This document shows, piece after piece, positions 8,051 to 16,928 of a stretch of 64,000 nucleotides of DNA (the stretch's first letter is position 1; each line of letters begins with the position of its first letter). Under the pieces are notes generated by a model that did not search any database, was not told where the DNA came from, and saw only the letters and a program-made list of their open reading frames with translations. The DNA is from Halorubrum rutilum (GTDB taxonomy: Archaea; Halobacteriota; Halobacteria; Halobacteriales; Haloferacaceae). The DNA lies in assembly GCF_024494565.1 (NCBI RefSeq), contig NZ_JANHDN010000012.1, positions 31,047 through 95,046 of the forward strand, in the 5' to 3' direction. Both the position numbers and the translations under genes were made by a program.

Positions 8051-9661
8051 CTACTGCCGGGCGTCCAACCGCTCGACGCGGGTGATCAGCTCGTCGACGG
8101 CGGCCTCCTGGTCGTCAGTCGCCTCGACGATGCGGTCGGTCGCGTCCTCTGTGCGGTCGGAGCGCTCCCGGACCGCCTCCAGCGATGACGTGAGCTCCTC
8201 GACGGTTGCGGCCTGGTCGTCCGTGGTCCGGGCGACCTCGGCGACCCCCGCGGCCGCCTCGTCGACCGCGTCGGCGATCTCCTCCAGCGAGTCGAGCACC
8301 GTCTCGATCTCGGTCCCGGCGTCCTCGATGCGGTCGTGCGAGCGCTCGACGGCGGTGCTCGTCTCGTCGGACTGCGCCTGGAGCTCCGCGAGGCTCTCCG
8401 TGATCTCCTCGGTGTAACCGCGGGTCTCGTCGGCGAGCTTCTTCACCTCCTCGGCGACGACCGCGAAGCCGTCCCCGCCCTCCCCGGCGCGGGCGGCCTC
8501 GATGTTGGCGTTCAGCGCGAGCAGGTTCGTCTGCTCGGCGACGTCGGAGATGACCTCGATGACCTCCTCGATGTCGTCCATGCGCTCCGAGAGCGCGCCC
8601 ACGCTCTCGACGAGCTCGTCGCCGATCTCGACCACGTCCTCGGTCGCCTCCCGGGCGTCCTCGCTGGCGTCGAGTCCCTCGTCGGCGGCCTCGCTGGCGG
8701 CGACCGCGGCCGAGTCGACCTGGTCGGCGGTGGCGGCGACCTCCTCCATGCCGGCCGAGAACGACTGCATCTCGGAGACGCTCTCCTCTAACAGCTCGTT
8801 CTGCTCGTCGACGTTCTCGGCGATGTCGGCGGCGGCCCCGCTCGCCTCCTGGACGGTCTCGTCGATCTGGCGCGCCTGCTCGTGGACGCTCTCGGAGAGG
8901 TCCTGGAGGTTCTCGGCCATCCCGTTGACGACGCCGATGACGGCCAGCAGCTCCTCGTCGAGGATCTCGCACTCCTCGTGGCAGACGGCGCGGGCGTCGA
9001 GGTCGCCCTCCCCGATCTCCTCGGCCGTCTCGCGGATCTCCGAGACCAGCCGCTTCGTCGCGTCGCGCTCGTTGACGTTCTCGGTGCGGTCGATGACGAC
9101 CTCGGTGACGCCGACGAGCTCGTCGCCGTCGTACAGCGGGGTCGCCGTGAACTCGATGTGCTTCTCGTCGCCGTGGCGGTCCACCATGGTGCTGGTGTCG
9201 CGGTAGCGGTCCTCCGCCGAGCCGCAGCGCTCGACCCCGTACACCTCGTCCGCGGTCTCGGGCGCGTCGAGCACCTTGTCGGCGAGGGTGTCGGCCCGGC
9301 GGCCGTCGGGGTAGAACAGCTCCGAGACGTGGCCGTGCCCGACGGCGTCCTCGCGCTCGGCGCCCGTGAGCGAGGCGATCGACTCGTTCCACTCGGCGAC
9401 GTTGCCGTCGGCGTCGAGGATGAACGTCGGCACGCTCGTCGCGTCGAACACCTGCTCGAAGCCGGCGGCCGCGAGCGTCCCGGCGCGGTCGACGCCCTCC
9501 TCCTCGGTGATCTCGTACTCCTCGCCGTCGTCCCGCTCTCGCCCCCCGCTGGGCGCTCCGCCGGCGTCGGGGCCGTCGACGACGACGCCCCCGTCCGGGA
9601 CCGACCGCGAGTTCCGATCCCGTCCGAACACGCTCCGGAGCAGTCCGCGAAGTCCCGTCAT
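8051..9661 (-). CDS. soluble methyl-accepting taxis transducer with PAS domain (Htr-type)
   Basis: 536 residues from the ATG at 9661 (MTGLRGLLRSVFGR); the longer upstream frame lacks haloarchaeal-like sequence. A PAS domain spans about 65-180 (FEQVFDATSVPTFILDADG onward), followed by a HAMP-like linker containing CHEECEILDEE and a long coiled coil. The signalling tip is the conserved EQTNLLALNANIEAARAG near residue 385, and glutamate/alanine-rich methylation helices lie on both sides. No membrane segment is present, so it is a cytoplasmic sensor feeding CheA. The cysteine-histidine linker could bind a ligand or metal. Confidence 0.9.
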   Translation of the reverse strand: MTGLRGLLRSVFGRDRNSRSVPDGGVVVDGPDAGGAPSGGRERDDGEEYEITEEEGVDRAGTLAAAGFEQVFDATSVPTFILDADGNVAEWNESIASLTGAEREDAVGHGHVSELFYPDGRRADTLADKVLDAPETADEVYGVERCGSAEDRYRDTSTMVDRHGDEKHIEFTATPLYDGDELVGVTEVVIDRTENVNERDATKRLVSEIRETAEEIGEGDLDARAVCHEECEILDEELLAVIGVVNGMAENLQDLSESVHEQARQIDETVQEASGAAADIAENVDEQNELLEESVSEMQSFSAGMEEVAATADQVDSAAVAASEAADEGLDASEDAREATEDVVEIGDELVESVGALSERMDDIEEVIEVISDVAEQTNLLALNANIEAARAGEGGDGFAVVAEEVKKLADETRGYTEEITESLAELQAQSDETSTAVERSHDRIEDAGTEIETVLDSLEEIADAVDEAAAGVAEVARTTDDQAATVEELTSSLEAVRERSDRTEDATDRIVEATDDQEAAVDELITRVERLDARQ

Positions 9662-9846
9662 AACTACGTGGGATTCCCCCAAGCCTCCGGATAAACCGTT
9701 CCCTCCGTTACTCACGTCTGATAATCGCCCGGTCGGAGGGAGAGGAAAGGCGGGCGACCGAACACGTCGTCGCGCCCCCGCGGCGGCTCGCCTCCTCCGG
9801 CCCCCGCCCGCAGCGTTCAAACGCGTCGGGCGGCTACTCGGATTCG

Positions 9847-11631
9847 ATGGACGCCGACGCCGTGCGCGAGCGGGCCGCGGACCTCCCGACCGAGCCCGGC
9901 GTCTACCAGTTCCAGGCGGGAGAGACGACGCTGTACGTCGGCAAGGCGGTCGACCTCCGGGACCGGGTGCGGTCGTACACCGACCCGCGCTCGGGGCGCA
10001 TCCGGGGCATGGTCGCCCGCGCCGACCGGATCGAGTTCGCGGTCACGGACACCGAGACGCAGGCCCTGCTGTTGGAGGCGAACCTGATCAAGCGGCTCCG
10101 GCCGCGGTTCAACGTCCGGCTGAAGGACGACAAGTCGTACCCGCTGATCGCCGTGACCGACCACCCGGTCCCGCGCATCGAGGTCACCCGCGACCCGGAG
10201 GAGGGCGCGGTCGCGTACGGCCCCTTCACCGACAAGGGCCGGGTCGACGCCGTGGTGAAGGCGATCCGCGACGAGTACCGGCTCCGCGGCTGCTCGGACC
10301 ACAAGTACGCGAACCGCGACCGCCCCTGCCTCGACTACGAGATGGGGATCTGCTCGGCCCCCTGCACCGGGGAGATATCTCCCGAGGAGTACGCCGAGGA
10401 CGTGGCTGCAGTCCACCGGTTCCTGGAGGGCGAGACGGGCGTCCTCGCCGACCCGCTGCGCCGGCGGATGGAGGCCGCCGCCGAGGACGCGGAGTTCGAG
10501 CGCGCCGCCAACCTCCGGGACCGCCTCGAAGCGGTCGAGGCGTTCCACGGCGAGGGCGGCGAGGCCGTCAGCGACCGCTCCGACGACCGCACCGTCGACG
10601 TGCTCGCGGCCGCCGTCGAGGGCGACACCGCCCGCGTCGCCCGGCTCCACAGCGAACGCGGCCAGCTGGTCGACCGGAGCCGCCACCGGCTGGACGCGGC
10701 CGCGGTGGGGGACGGCGAGGCGGCGGACCCGACCGAGGGCGCCCCCGCCGACCCCGACGCCAACACCCCCGCCGCGGTGCTCTCCGCGTTCCTCACGCAG
10801 TACTACGCCGAGCGCGAGTTCCCGGACGCGGTCCTCCTGGCCGAGCGCCCCGCCGACCCCGACGTGGTCGACTGGCTGGAGGCCGAGGGGGTCGCGGTCC
10901 GGGTCCCCGGCGCGGGCCGCGAGGCGAAGCTCGTCGAGCTCGCGCTCAAGAACGCCCGCAAGCGCGGCGGCCGCGACGACCCGGTCGGCGCGCTCGGCGA
11001 GCGCCTCGGGATCGACCGTCCGGCCCGGATCGAGGGGTTCGACGTGAGCCACGCGCAGGGGACCGCGGTGGTCGGCTCCGACGTCTGCTTCGTCGACGGG
11101 AGCGCCGAGACGGCCGACTACCGCCGGAAGAAGCTCACCGATCGCAACGACGACTACGCCAACATGCGCGAGCTGGTCCGGTGGCGCGCCGAGCGCGCGG
11201 TCGAGGGGCGGGACGACCGCCCCGACCCCAACCTCCTCCTGATCGACGGGGGCGAGGGGCAGCTCGGCGCCGCCCGCGACGCCCTCGCGGAGACCGGCTG
11301 GGACGTGCCCGTCGTCGCCCTGGCGAAGGCCGAGGAGCTGGTCGTCACCCCGACCGGCACCCGGCGGTGGGACGACGACGCCCCCGAGCTCCACCTGCTC
11401 CAGCGCGTGCGCGACGAGGCGCACCGCTTCGCGGTCTCGTACCACCAGACCGTCCGCGACGAGGTGGCGACCGTCCTCGACGACGTGCCCGGCGTCGGGC
11501 CGGAGACGCGTCGGCGGCTGCTCCGGCGGTTCGGCTCGGTCGAGAACGTCCGCGACGCCTCCCGCGCGGACCTCACCGACGTCGACGGCGTCGGCGACGC
11601 GACGGCCGAGACGATCCGGGAGCGATTGTAA
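9847..11631 (+). CDS. uvrC: excinuclease ABC subunit C
   Basis: 594 residues, the usual UvrC length. The N-terminal GIY-YIG nuclease domain contains GVYQF and [13 protein letters not shown] and makes the 3' incision. A cysteine cluster follows ([22 protein letters not shown]), then the UVR motif [16 protein letters not shown] near residue 217. The C-terminal RNase H-like nuclease has [20 protein letters not shown], and the helix-hairpin-helix end reads [17 protein letters not shown] and [16 protein letters not shown]. It works with UvrA and UvrB in nucleotide excision repair. uvrAB are not in this window. Confidence 0.96.
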   Translation: MDADAVRERAADLPTEPGVYQFQAGETTLYVGKAVDLRDRVRSYTDPRSGRIRGMVARADRIEFAVTDTETQALLLEANLIKRLRPRFNVRLKDDKSYPLIAVTDHPVPRIEVTRDPEEGAVAYGPFTDKGRVDAVVKAIRDEYRLRGCSDHKYANRDRPCLDYEMGICSAPCTGEISPEEYAEDVAAVHRFLEGETGVLADPLRRRMEAAAEDAEFERAANLRDRLEAVEAFHGEGGEAVSDRSDDRTVDVLAAAVEGDTARVARLHSERGQLVDRSRHRLDAAAVGDGEAADPTEGAPADPDANTPAAVLSAFLTQYYAEREFPDAVLLAERPADPDVVDWLEAEGVAVRVPGAGREAKLVELALKNARKRGGRDDPVGALGERLGIDRPARIEGFDVSHAQGTAVVGSDVCFVDGSAETADYRRKKLTDRNDDYANMRELVRWRAERAVEGRDDRPDPNLLLIDGGEGQLGAARDALAETGWDVPVVALAKAEELVVTPTGTRRWDDDAPELHLLQRVRDEAHRFAVSYHQTVRDEVATVLDDVPGVGPETRRRLLRRFGSVENVRDASRADLTDVDGVGDATAETIRERL

Positions 11632-11639
11632 GTGAATCC

Positions 11640-11963
11640 GCGGTGGCGCGTGCCTCCGAGTGGCCGCCGAAGGCGGCCGCGAGGAGCACGCGCGAGGGAG
11701 TCGCCCGGCCGGAGCGAAGCGGAGGCCGGGCGACGAGGCTGGGGAGGTGTGAGGCGCGGTTGCGGTGCTGTGCGGGGCGGGACTCAAAGGGGCAGCCGTG
11801 AGGCCGGTGGAGGCGACGTAAGCACCGCAGGGAGCGAACAGAGTGAGCGACCGAGGAGCGCAGCGAGCGTCCGGCAGCCTCACGGCTGGGGCTTTGGAGG
11901 TGTTCCCCGTAGTTCTGTTATCAGCCACGTATCGCCGAGCGACTGGGGCTTTGGAGGTATCCG
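11640..11963 (-). repeat. structured intergenic repeat element, copy 2 (reverse) plus a second 57-bp module
   Basis: This fills most of the 414-bp gap between uvrC and thpR. Stem 3 lies at 11640-11695 with a GGCCGCC/GGCGGCC tip. Stem 2 pairs 11700-11710 with 11724-11734 (GTCGCCCGGCC with GGCCGGGCGAC). The shared blocks GAGGCTGGGGAGG and GGGACTCAAAGGGGCAGCC follow. Stem 1 pairs 11793-11804 with 11877-11888 (12 bp). The end block GGCTGGGGCTTTGGAGG is repeated exactly 57 bp later near 11944. The rest of the gap (11964-12045) holds TATA-like boxes for thpR. Confidence 0.85.
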
Positions 11964-12011
11964 TCGCGCCGATGGAGGTTTATAAACCAGCGAGCGATTC
12001 CGCGCCAGACA

Positions 12012-12020
12012 CTTATAAAC
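12012..12020 (+). promoter_or_regulatory. TATA-like box of thpR
   Basis: CTTATAAAC lies about 30 nt before the thpR ATG, the distance expected for a leaderless or nearly leaderless haloarchaeal transcript. Another box, TTTATAAAC, lies near 11980 just after the repeat element. Confidence 0.5.
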
Positions 12021-12045
12021 GAACTCGATCAAAGACTCGCACGTA

Positions 12046-12642
12046 ATGCGCGCGTTCTTCGCCGTCGACCTCCCGGACGCGCTGGCCGACCCGCTCGCGG
12101 CGGTCCAAGACGACCTCGACGACGCCGAAGGGCTGCGGGTCACCGACCCGACGCAGGCGCACGTGACGCTGAAGTTCCTCGGCGAGGTCGACTCCGAGAG
12201 CGACCCCGACGACGACCGCCCCGCCCTCAACGACGTGATCGCGGCCGGCGAGCGCGCGGTCGAGTCGGCCTCGGTCGAGGGCGCTTCCGTCGCGCCCTTC
12301 GACTGCGAGGTCGCGGGGCTCGGCGTCTTCCCCGACCTCGACTACGTCTCCGTCGTCTGGGCGGGGGTCGACGAGGGGACCGCGGCGCTGACCGCGCTCC
12401 ACGAGGCGCTCGAACGGGAGACGACCGCGATCGGCGTCGACCCGGAGGAGCACGCGTTCACCCCGCACGTCACACTCGCGCGGATGGACGACGCCCGCGG
12501 GAAGGGGCTGGTTCAGCGCGTCGTCCGCGGTCGCGACCCGCGGTTCGGGCGGTTCACGGTCGACGACGTGCGGCTCGTGGAGTCGACGCTGACGCCAGAC
12601 GGTCCGGAGTACGAGACGATCGAGACGTTCTCGTTGGACTGA
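12046..12642 (+). CDS. thpR: RNA 2',3'-cyclic phosphodiesterase (2'-5' RNA ligase family)
   Basis: 198 residues beginning MRAFFAVDLPD, typical of ThpR. The two catalytic HxT motifs are HVTLKFLGEVD near residue 40 and TPHVTLARMD near 143. These enzymes hydrolyse 2',3'-cyclic phosphates on RNA; the physiological role in archaea is unclear. Acidic insertions between motifs are normal for haloarchaea. The gene is alone and flanked by two inverted copies of the intergenic repeat element whose repeated-module ends face it. Confidence 0.92.
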   Translation: MRAFFAVDLPDALADPLAAVQDDLDDAEGLRVTDPTQAHVTLKFLGEVDSESDPDDDRPALNDVIAAGERAVESASVEGASVAPFDCEVAGLGVFPDLDYVSVVWAGVDEGTAALTALHEALERETTAIGVDPEEHAFTPHVTLARMDDARGKGLVQRVVRGRDPRFGRFTVDDVRLVESTLTPDGPEYETIETFSLD

Positions 12643-12643
12643 G

Positions 12644-12650
12644 TTTTTTT
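12644..12650 (+). terminator. oligo-T terminator after thpR
   Basis: Seven consecutive T residues begin 2 nt after the thpR stop codon. Runs of T on the coding strand are the usual intrinsic terminator of archaeal RNA polymerase, and such a run is rare in this GC-rich window. Confidence 0.6.
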
Positions 12651-12721
12651 ACTAACAACCCGTTCTGGCGCGGAGCGCACCGCCACTGTCCGGGTCACTC
12701 TCTTATAAATTGACTCTGATT

Positions 12722-12992
12722 GATCGACGGCGAACACCTCCAAAGCCCCAGCCGGGGGGACTCGATGCGCTCGCTGTGCTCCTCGGTCGCTCACTTCGTT
12801 CGCTCCCTGCGGTGCTTGCGTCGCGCGTCTTCGTCCTCCCGGCTGCCCCTTTGAGTCCCGCCCCCCACAGCCCCGCGCCTCACGCCTCCCCAGCCTCGCG
12901 GTTCGCGCTCTCCGAGCGCTCACCGCGTCCCTCGCGCGTGCTCCTCGCGGCCTCCGCTTTCGCTCCGGCCGCTCGGAGGCACGCGCCACCGC
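12722..12992 (+). repeat. structured intergenic repeat element, copy 3 (forward)
   Basis: This fills the gap between thpR and the CNNM gene. It starts GACGGCGAACACCTCC and the shared CCAAAGCCCCAGCC. Stem 1 pairs 12749-12761 with 12833-12845 (13 bp, one G-U). The shared GGCTGCCCCTTTGAGTCCC and CTCCCCAGCCTCG follow, then stem 2 (GCGGT/ACCGC, GCGCTC/GAGCGC) and stem 3 with a GCGGCC/GGCCGC tip. It is in the opposite orientation to copy 2, so the two copies bracket thpR. Confidence 0.85.
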
Positions 12993-13009
12993 GACCGCCC
13001 CGCAAATCG

Positions 13010-14302
13010 TCAGTCGTCGTTACTCGCGTCGTCGCCCGTCGGCTCCACGATTTCGCCCTCACCCGCGTACTCGACGCGAACCCGGGTGACCCGCGTCGCG
13101 GTCGCGTCCGTGACCGCGAGCGTGACGTCGTCGAGTTCGACGCGGTCGCCCTCCTCGGGGACGCGCCCGAGCCGCTGGGTGATCAGCCCCGCGACCGTCT
13201 CGGCGCCGTCGCTCGGCAGCGCGAGGCCGAGCGTCTCGTTGAGGTGCGCGACCGTGGTCCAGCCGTGGACCACCGCGGCGTCGGGGCCGAGCACGTCGAC
13301 GTGGTCGTGCTCCCACCGCCCGACCAGCTCGCCGACGACCTCCTCGATCACGTCCTCCAGGGTGACGAGCCCGACGACCGCGCCGAACTCGTCGACGACG
13401 ACCGCCAGCCGGAGGCCGTCGGCGCGCATCGTCGCGAACAGCTCGTCGAGCGGCTGCGTCTCCGGGACGAACGTCGGCTCGCGCAGCACACTCGCGAGGT
13501 CCTCGCCGGCCTCGTCCGCGCGGATCGCGTCGCGCACGTCGACGGTCCCGACCACGTCGTCGCGGTTCTCGCCGTAGACGGGCATCCGGGTGACGCCCTC
13601 GCTCGCGGCCGTCGAGAGGACGTCCGCGGGGGTCGCGGTGTCCGGGATCGCCACCATGTCGGTGCGCGGGACCATCACCGACGAGACGCGGGTCGACCCG
13701 AGGTCGAGGACGCCGCGGATCATCGCGCTCTCGTCGGCGTCGAGCGCCCCCGCGGCCTCCCCGGAGAGCACGAGCGTCGCGATCTCCTCCCGCGTGAGGT
13801 ACGACTCGATGTCGGATTCGCCGCCCGTGAACCGGTTGACGATCCCCGAGAGCGCCTCGAAGACGTACAGCACGGGCCGGATGATCCGCTGGACGGCCGC
13901 GACCGGCCGCGAGACGCGCAGCGCGTGCTTCTCGGCGTTCGCCACCGCGTACGACTTCGGCGCGATCTCGCCGAAGACGATGATGAACACGGAGGTGATC
14001 GCGGTCGAGGCCGTGGCCGCCTGGCCGCCGGAGAAGCCGAACCGCACGAACACCGCGGTCGCGACCGAGGCGGCCGCGATGTTGGCGACGTTGTTGCTCA
14101 CGAGGGCCGTGACGAGGAAGCGGTGCGAGTCCTCCCGCAGCGCCGAGAGCGCCCGCGCGCCCGGCACGTCGGCGGCGAGCAGCGAGTCGATCCGGTGCGT
14201 CGGCACGGAGAAGACGGCCAGCTCCGAGCTGGAGAAGAAGGCGCTGATCCCCGTCAACACGAGGATGGCGGCCACCCCGGCGAACGCGATCGTGATGTCC
14301 AT
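13010..14302 (-). CDS. CNNM/CorC (HlyC) family transporter, DUF21-CBS pair-CorC domain
   Basis: 430 residues. The N-terminal DUF21 domain (about 1-180) has three to four membrane segments and the conserved motifs FFSSSELAVFS, ALVSNNVANI and FGEIAPKSYA. Two CBS domains follow (about 200-325), with VMVPRTDMVAIP and GLVTLEDVIEEVVGE. The C-terminal CorC/HlyC domain (about 345-420) contains GAETVAGLITQRLGRVPEEGD. Relatives transport or regulate magnesium and other divalent cations; the exact ion is not shown by the sequence. Confidence 0.92.
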   Translation of the reverse strand: MDITIAFAGVAAILVLTGISAFFSSSELAVFSVPTHRIDSLLAADVPGARALSALREDSHRFLVTALVSNNVANIAAASVATAVFVRFGFSGGQAATASTAITSVFIIVFGEIAPKSYAVANAEKHALRVSRPVAAVQRIIRPVLYVFEALSGIVNRFTGGESDIESYLTREEIATLVLSGEAAGALDADESAMIRGVLDLGSTRVSSVMVPRTDMVAIPDTATPADVLSTAASEGVTRMPVYGENRDDVVGTVDVRDAIRADEAGEDLASVLREPTFVPETQPLDELFATMRADGLRLAVVVDEFGAVVGLVTLEDVIEEVVGELVGRWEHDHVDVLGPDAAVVHGWTTVAHLNETLGLALPSDGAETVAGLITQRLGRVPEEGDRVELDDVTLAVTDATATRVTRVRVEYAGEGEIVEPTGDDASNDD

Positions 14303-14524
14303 GCGTCTCCCTGCGTCCGGATATCAAAGGGAGTACCGGAGCGGCGGCGTCGGACGGACGCGTCCGCCGGTCGCGAGTCGCCGTCGACCGCGATCCGGGT
14401 GACCACGAACGAGCCGCTTCCACCGGAAATGAAGGGGTGAAATACGCACGGACGCGGATCGCCGCGGACGGCAAAACGGCGCGATGAGGAAAGCGTTAAC
14501 CTCGCGCCGCCGGTGGATCCGGAC

Positions 14525-16129
14525 ATGAAGGTACTCGTGACCGACCCCATCGCGGACCCGGGGTTGGACCGACTCCGAGACGCCGGCCACGAGGTCGAAA
14601 CGGACTACGAGGTCGAGGGGGAGGCCCTCCTCGACGCCGTGAGCGACGCGAACGCGCTCATCGTCCGCTCCGGGACCGAGGTCACCGAGGCCGTCTTCGA
14701 GGCCGCCCCCGACCTCGTCATCGTCGGCCGCGCCGGCATCGGCGTCGACAACATCGACATCGAGGCCGCCACCGACCACGGCGTCATCGTCGCCAACGCG
14801 CCCGAGGGGAACGTCCGGGCCGCCGCCGAGCACACCGTCGCGATGACGTTCGCCGTCGCGCGCTCGATCCCGCAGGCGCACGGCCGCCTCCTCGGCGGCG
14901 AGTGGGCCAAGGGCGAGTTCCTCGGCACCGAGGTGAACAACAAGACGCTCACCATCGTCGGGCTCGGCCGCGTCGGCCAGGAGGTCGCCAAGCGGCTCGA
15001 CTCGCTCGGGATGGACCTCGTCGTCTACGACCCGTACATCTCCGAGGAGCGCGCCGACCGGCTCGGCGCCGAGCTCGTGGAGGACCTCCACGAGGCGCTC
15101 GCCCGTGGCGACTTCGCGACGGTGCACACCCCGCTCCTCCCCGAGACCGAGGGAATGATCGGGGAAGACGAGCTGGCGCAGCTGGAGGGCGGCTACCTCA
15201 TCAACTGCGCGCGCGGCGGCATCGTCGACGAGGACGCGCTCGCGGCGGCGGTCGACGACGGCGTCCTCGCGGGCGCCGCGCTCGACTCCTTCGCCGAGGA
15301 GCCGCTCCCGGGGGACTCGCCGCTGCTCGACGTCGAGGAGATCGTCTTGACCCCGCACCTCGGCGCCTCGACAGAGGCCGCACAGGAGAACGTCGCCGTC
15401 GACACCGCGGAGGCCGTGCTCGCGGCGTTCAACGACGAACCGGTGCTCACCGCGCTCAACGCCCCCTCCGTCGACGAGACCGCGTTCCCGCGGATCAAGC
15501 CGTACATCGCCGTCGCGGAGACCGCCGGGAAGGTCGCCGCGCAGCTGCTCGACGGCCGCATCACCGAGGTGGAGGCGACCTACGAGGGCGACATCGCCGA
15601 GGAGGACGTCGACCTCGTCACCGCGAGCGCGCTGAAGGGCGTCTTCGAGCCGCTGGAGTGGCAGGTGAACTCGGTGAACGCGCCGCGGCTCGCCGAGGAG
15701 CGCGGCATCGACGTCACCGAGTCGAAGACCCGCCAGACGGAGGACTTCCAGAGCCTCGTGCGCGTCGCCGTCCGCAACGGCGACGACGCCATCGCGGTCG
15801 AGGGGACCCTGTTCGCCGGCGAGGACCCGCGGATCGTCCGGATCGACGGGTTCCGCGTCGACGCGGTCCCGTACGGCCACATGCTGGTCGCGCGCAACAC
15901 CGACGAGCCGGGCGTCATCGGGCTCATCGGCACCGTCCTCGGCGACCACGACGTCAACATCGCCGGGATGTACAACGCCCGCGAGACGCAGGGCGGCGAG
16001 GCGCTCACCGTCTACAACCTCGATCAGGACGTGCCCGACGAGGCCATCGAGGCGCTGCTCGACGACGACCGGATCGTCGAGGTCACGGAGATCACGCTGG
16101 ACGAGGCGGACGAGCGGAAGGCGGAGTAA
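14525..16129 (+). CDS. serA: D-3-phosphoglycerate dehydrogenase
   Basis: 534 residues from the ATG at 14525 (MKVLVTDPIADPG). The substrate domain has GRAGIGVDNIDIEAA. The NAD-binding domain has GLGRVGQEVAKRL near residue 145, the catalytic arginine block INCARGGIVDEDAL, a glutamate in SFAEEPLP and the histidine in LTPHLGASTEAAQ. An intervening domain (about 310-450) precedes a C-terminal ACT domain starting at ARNTDEPGVIGLIGTVL, expected to sense serine. It starts serine synthesis by oxidising 3-phosphoglycerate; serB elsewhere in the window finishes it. Confidence 0.96.
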   Translation: MKVLVTDPIADPGLDRLRDAGHEVETDYEVEGEALLDAVSDANALIVRSGTEVTEAVFEAAPDLVIVGRAGIGVDNIDIEAATDHGVIVANAPEGNVRAAAEHTVAMTFAVARSIPQAHGRLLGGEWAKGEFLGTEVNNKTLTIVGLGRVGQEVAKRLDSLGMDLVVYDPYISEERADRLGAELVEDLHEALARGDFATVHTPLLPETEGMIGEDELAQLEGGYLINCARGGIVDEDALAAAVDDGVLAGAALDSFAEEPLPGDSPLLDVEEIVLTPHLGASTEAAQENVAVDTAEAVLAAFNDEPVLTALNAPSVDETAFPRIKPYIAVAETAGKVAAQLLDGRITEVEATYEGDIAEEDVDLVTASALKGVFEPLEWQVNSVNAPRLAEERGIDVTESKTRQTEDFQSLVRVAVRNGDDAIAVEGTLFAGEDPRIVRIDGFRVDAVPYGHMLVARNTDEPGVIGLIGTVLGDHDVNIAGMYNARETQGGEALTVYNLDQDVPDEAIEALLDDDRIVEVTEITLDEADERKAE

Positions 16130-16531
16130 TCAGTAGTCGACGACCGGGACGAACGAGTCGAAGTCCTCGATGTTCCGGGTCGCGACAGTCATTCCTTCGG
16201 CCTCGGCGACCCCGGCGATAAGCAGATCCGCGGTGGCCGCGTCGACGGCTCGCCTCGTGTGTTCGTCGGAGCGGTACAGTTCCGCCTCGAACTCGCTCGC
16301 CGCCAAGGCGTGTTCGCTCGTGATCGCAACTATCTCGAGCCAGTCGAACGCCGCCGAGAGTTCCGCCGGATCGAACGCGTCGTTCAGCCGCCACCCGACT
16401 GCGACCTCCTTGTAGTTCATCGCCGTCGTCGCGAACTCATCGTTTTCGTGCGCTTCGAGGAATCGCCGAACGTCGTCAGCTCCGTTAAGATAATCGATGA
16501 GAAATGTGGTGTCGAGCAGGTACCGGGTCAC
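16130..16531 (-). CDS. vapC: VapC-type PIN-domain ribonuclease toxin
   Basis: 133 residues with the acidic PIN-domain residues: LLDTTFLIDYLNG at the N-terminus, MNYKEVAVG, ATADLLIAGVAEA, and TRNIEDFDSF near the end. PIN toxins cleave RNA with magnesium held by these acids. It starts with GTG overlapping the vapB stop by 4 bp (GTGA), as in coupled antitoxin-toxin pairs. Base composition is clearly lower in GC than serA and thrC on either side, which suggests horizontal acquisition. Its stop lies right after the convergent serA. Confidence 0.9.
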   Translation of the reverse strand: MTRYLLDTTFLIDYLNGADDVRRFLEAHENDEFATTAMNYKEVAVGWRLNDAFDPAELSAAFDWLEIVAITSEHALAASEFEAELYRSDEHTRRAVDAATADLLIAGVAEAEGMTVATRNIEDFDSFVPVVDY

Positions 16532-16863
16532 GCCGATCCTCCGTTTCCGGTCCTCGTGCGGTCGTCACCCGTTCGGTCGTCGCCGCCGTCGACTCCGTCG
16601 GCATCGGCGTCCTCGCCGAACCGATCGATCGCTTCGGCCTGCCTCTCGACACCCGACTCGTTGAGCCGCTCCCGACTCGCCCCGGCGGCCTCGCGGAGTG
16701 CGTCGGCGTCGGCCGTCGACAGCGACCCGAACCCCTCTCGCCAGTCACCCTCGCTCTCGTCGATCAGCCGATCGATGAGGTCGGTGAAGCTCTCGTCGTC
16801 ACGCTTCCGGGCACGGAGCCGGTCGTACACCTCCTCTCGAACGCCGATTGTCTTGGTCCCCAT
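16528..16863 (-). CDS. vapB: VapB-type antitoxin
   Basis: 111 residues from the ATG at 16863. The N-terminus (MGTKTIGVREEVYDRLRARK) looks like a ribbon-helix-helix or AbrB-like DNA-binding head of haloarchaeal VapB proteins. The middle part FTDLIDRLIDESEGDW would contact the toxin. The tail is acidic, glycine-rich and probably disordered. It is the first gene of the pair and overlaps vapC by 4 bp. The start is supported by a TATA box about 29 nt upstream. Confidence 0.85.
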   Translation of the reverse strand: MGTKTIGVREEVYDRLRARKRDDESFTDLIDRLIDESEGDWREGFGSLSTADADALREAAGASRERLNESGVERQAEAIDRFGEDADADGVDGGDDRTGDDRTRTGNGGSA

Positions 16864-16870
16864 CTCATAT

Positions 16871-16897
16871 TTGTGTATGTGTTTGTGTATATAAATA
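16871..16897 (-). promoter_or_regulatory. vapBC promoter with TATA box and direct-repeat operator candidate
   Basis: TATTTATATA (16888-16897, minus strand) sits about 29 nt before the vapB ATG, implying a leaderless transcript. Between box and start, the AT-rich stretch reads as two near-direct copies of the octamer ATACACAA/CATACACA. Autorepression by VapB at such repeats is typical of the family, so this is a plausible operator. Confidence 0.6.
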
Positions 16898-16928
16898 CTG
16901 GGCAAGCGGTCTGCGTCGACTCCCGGCT

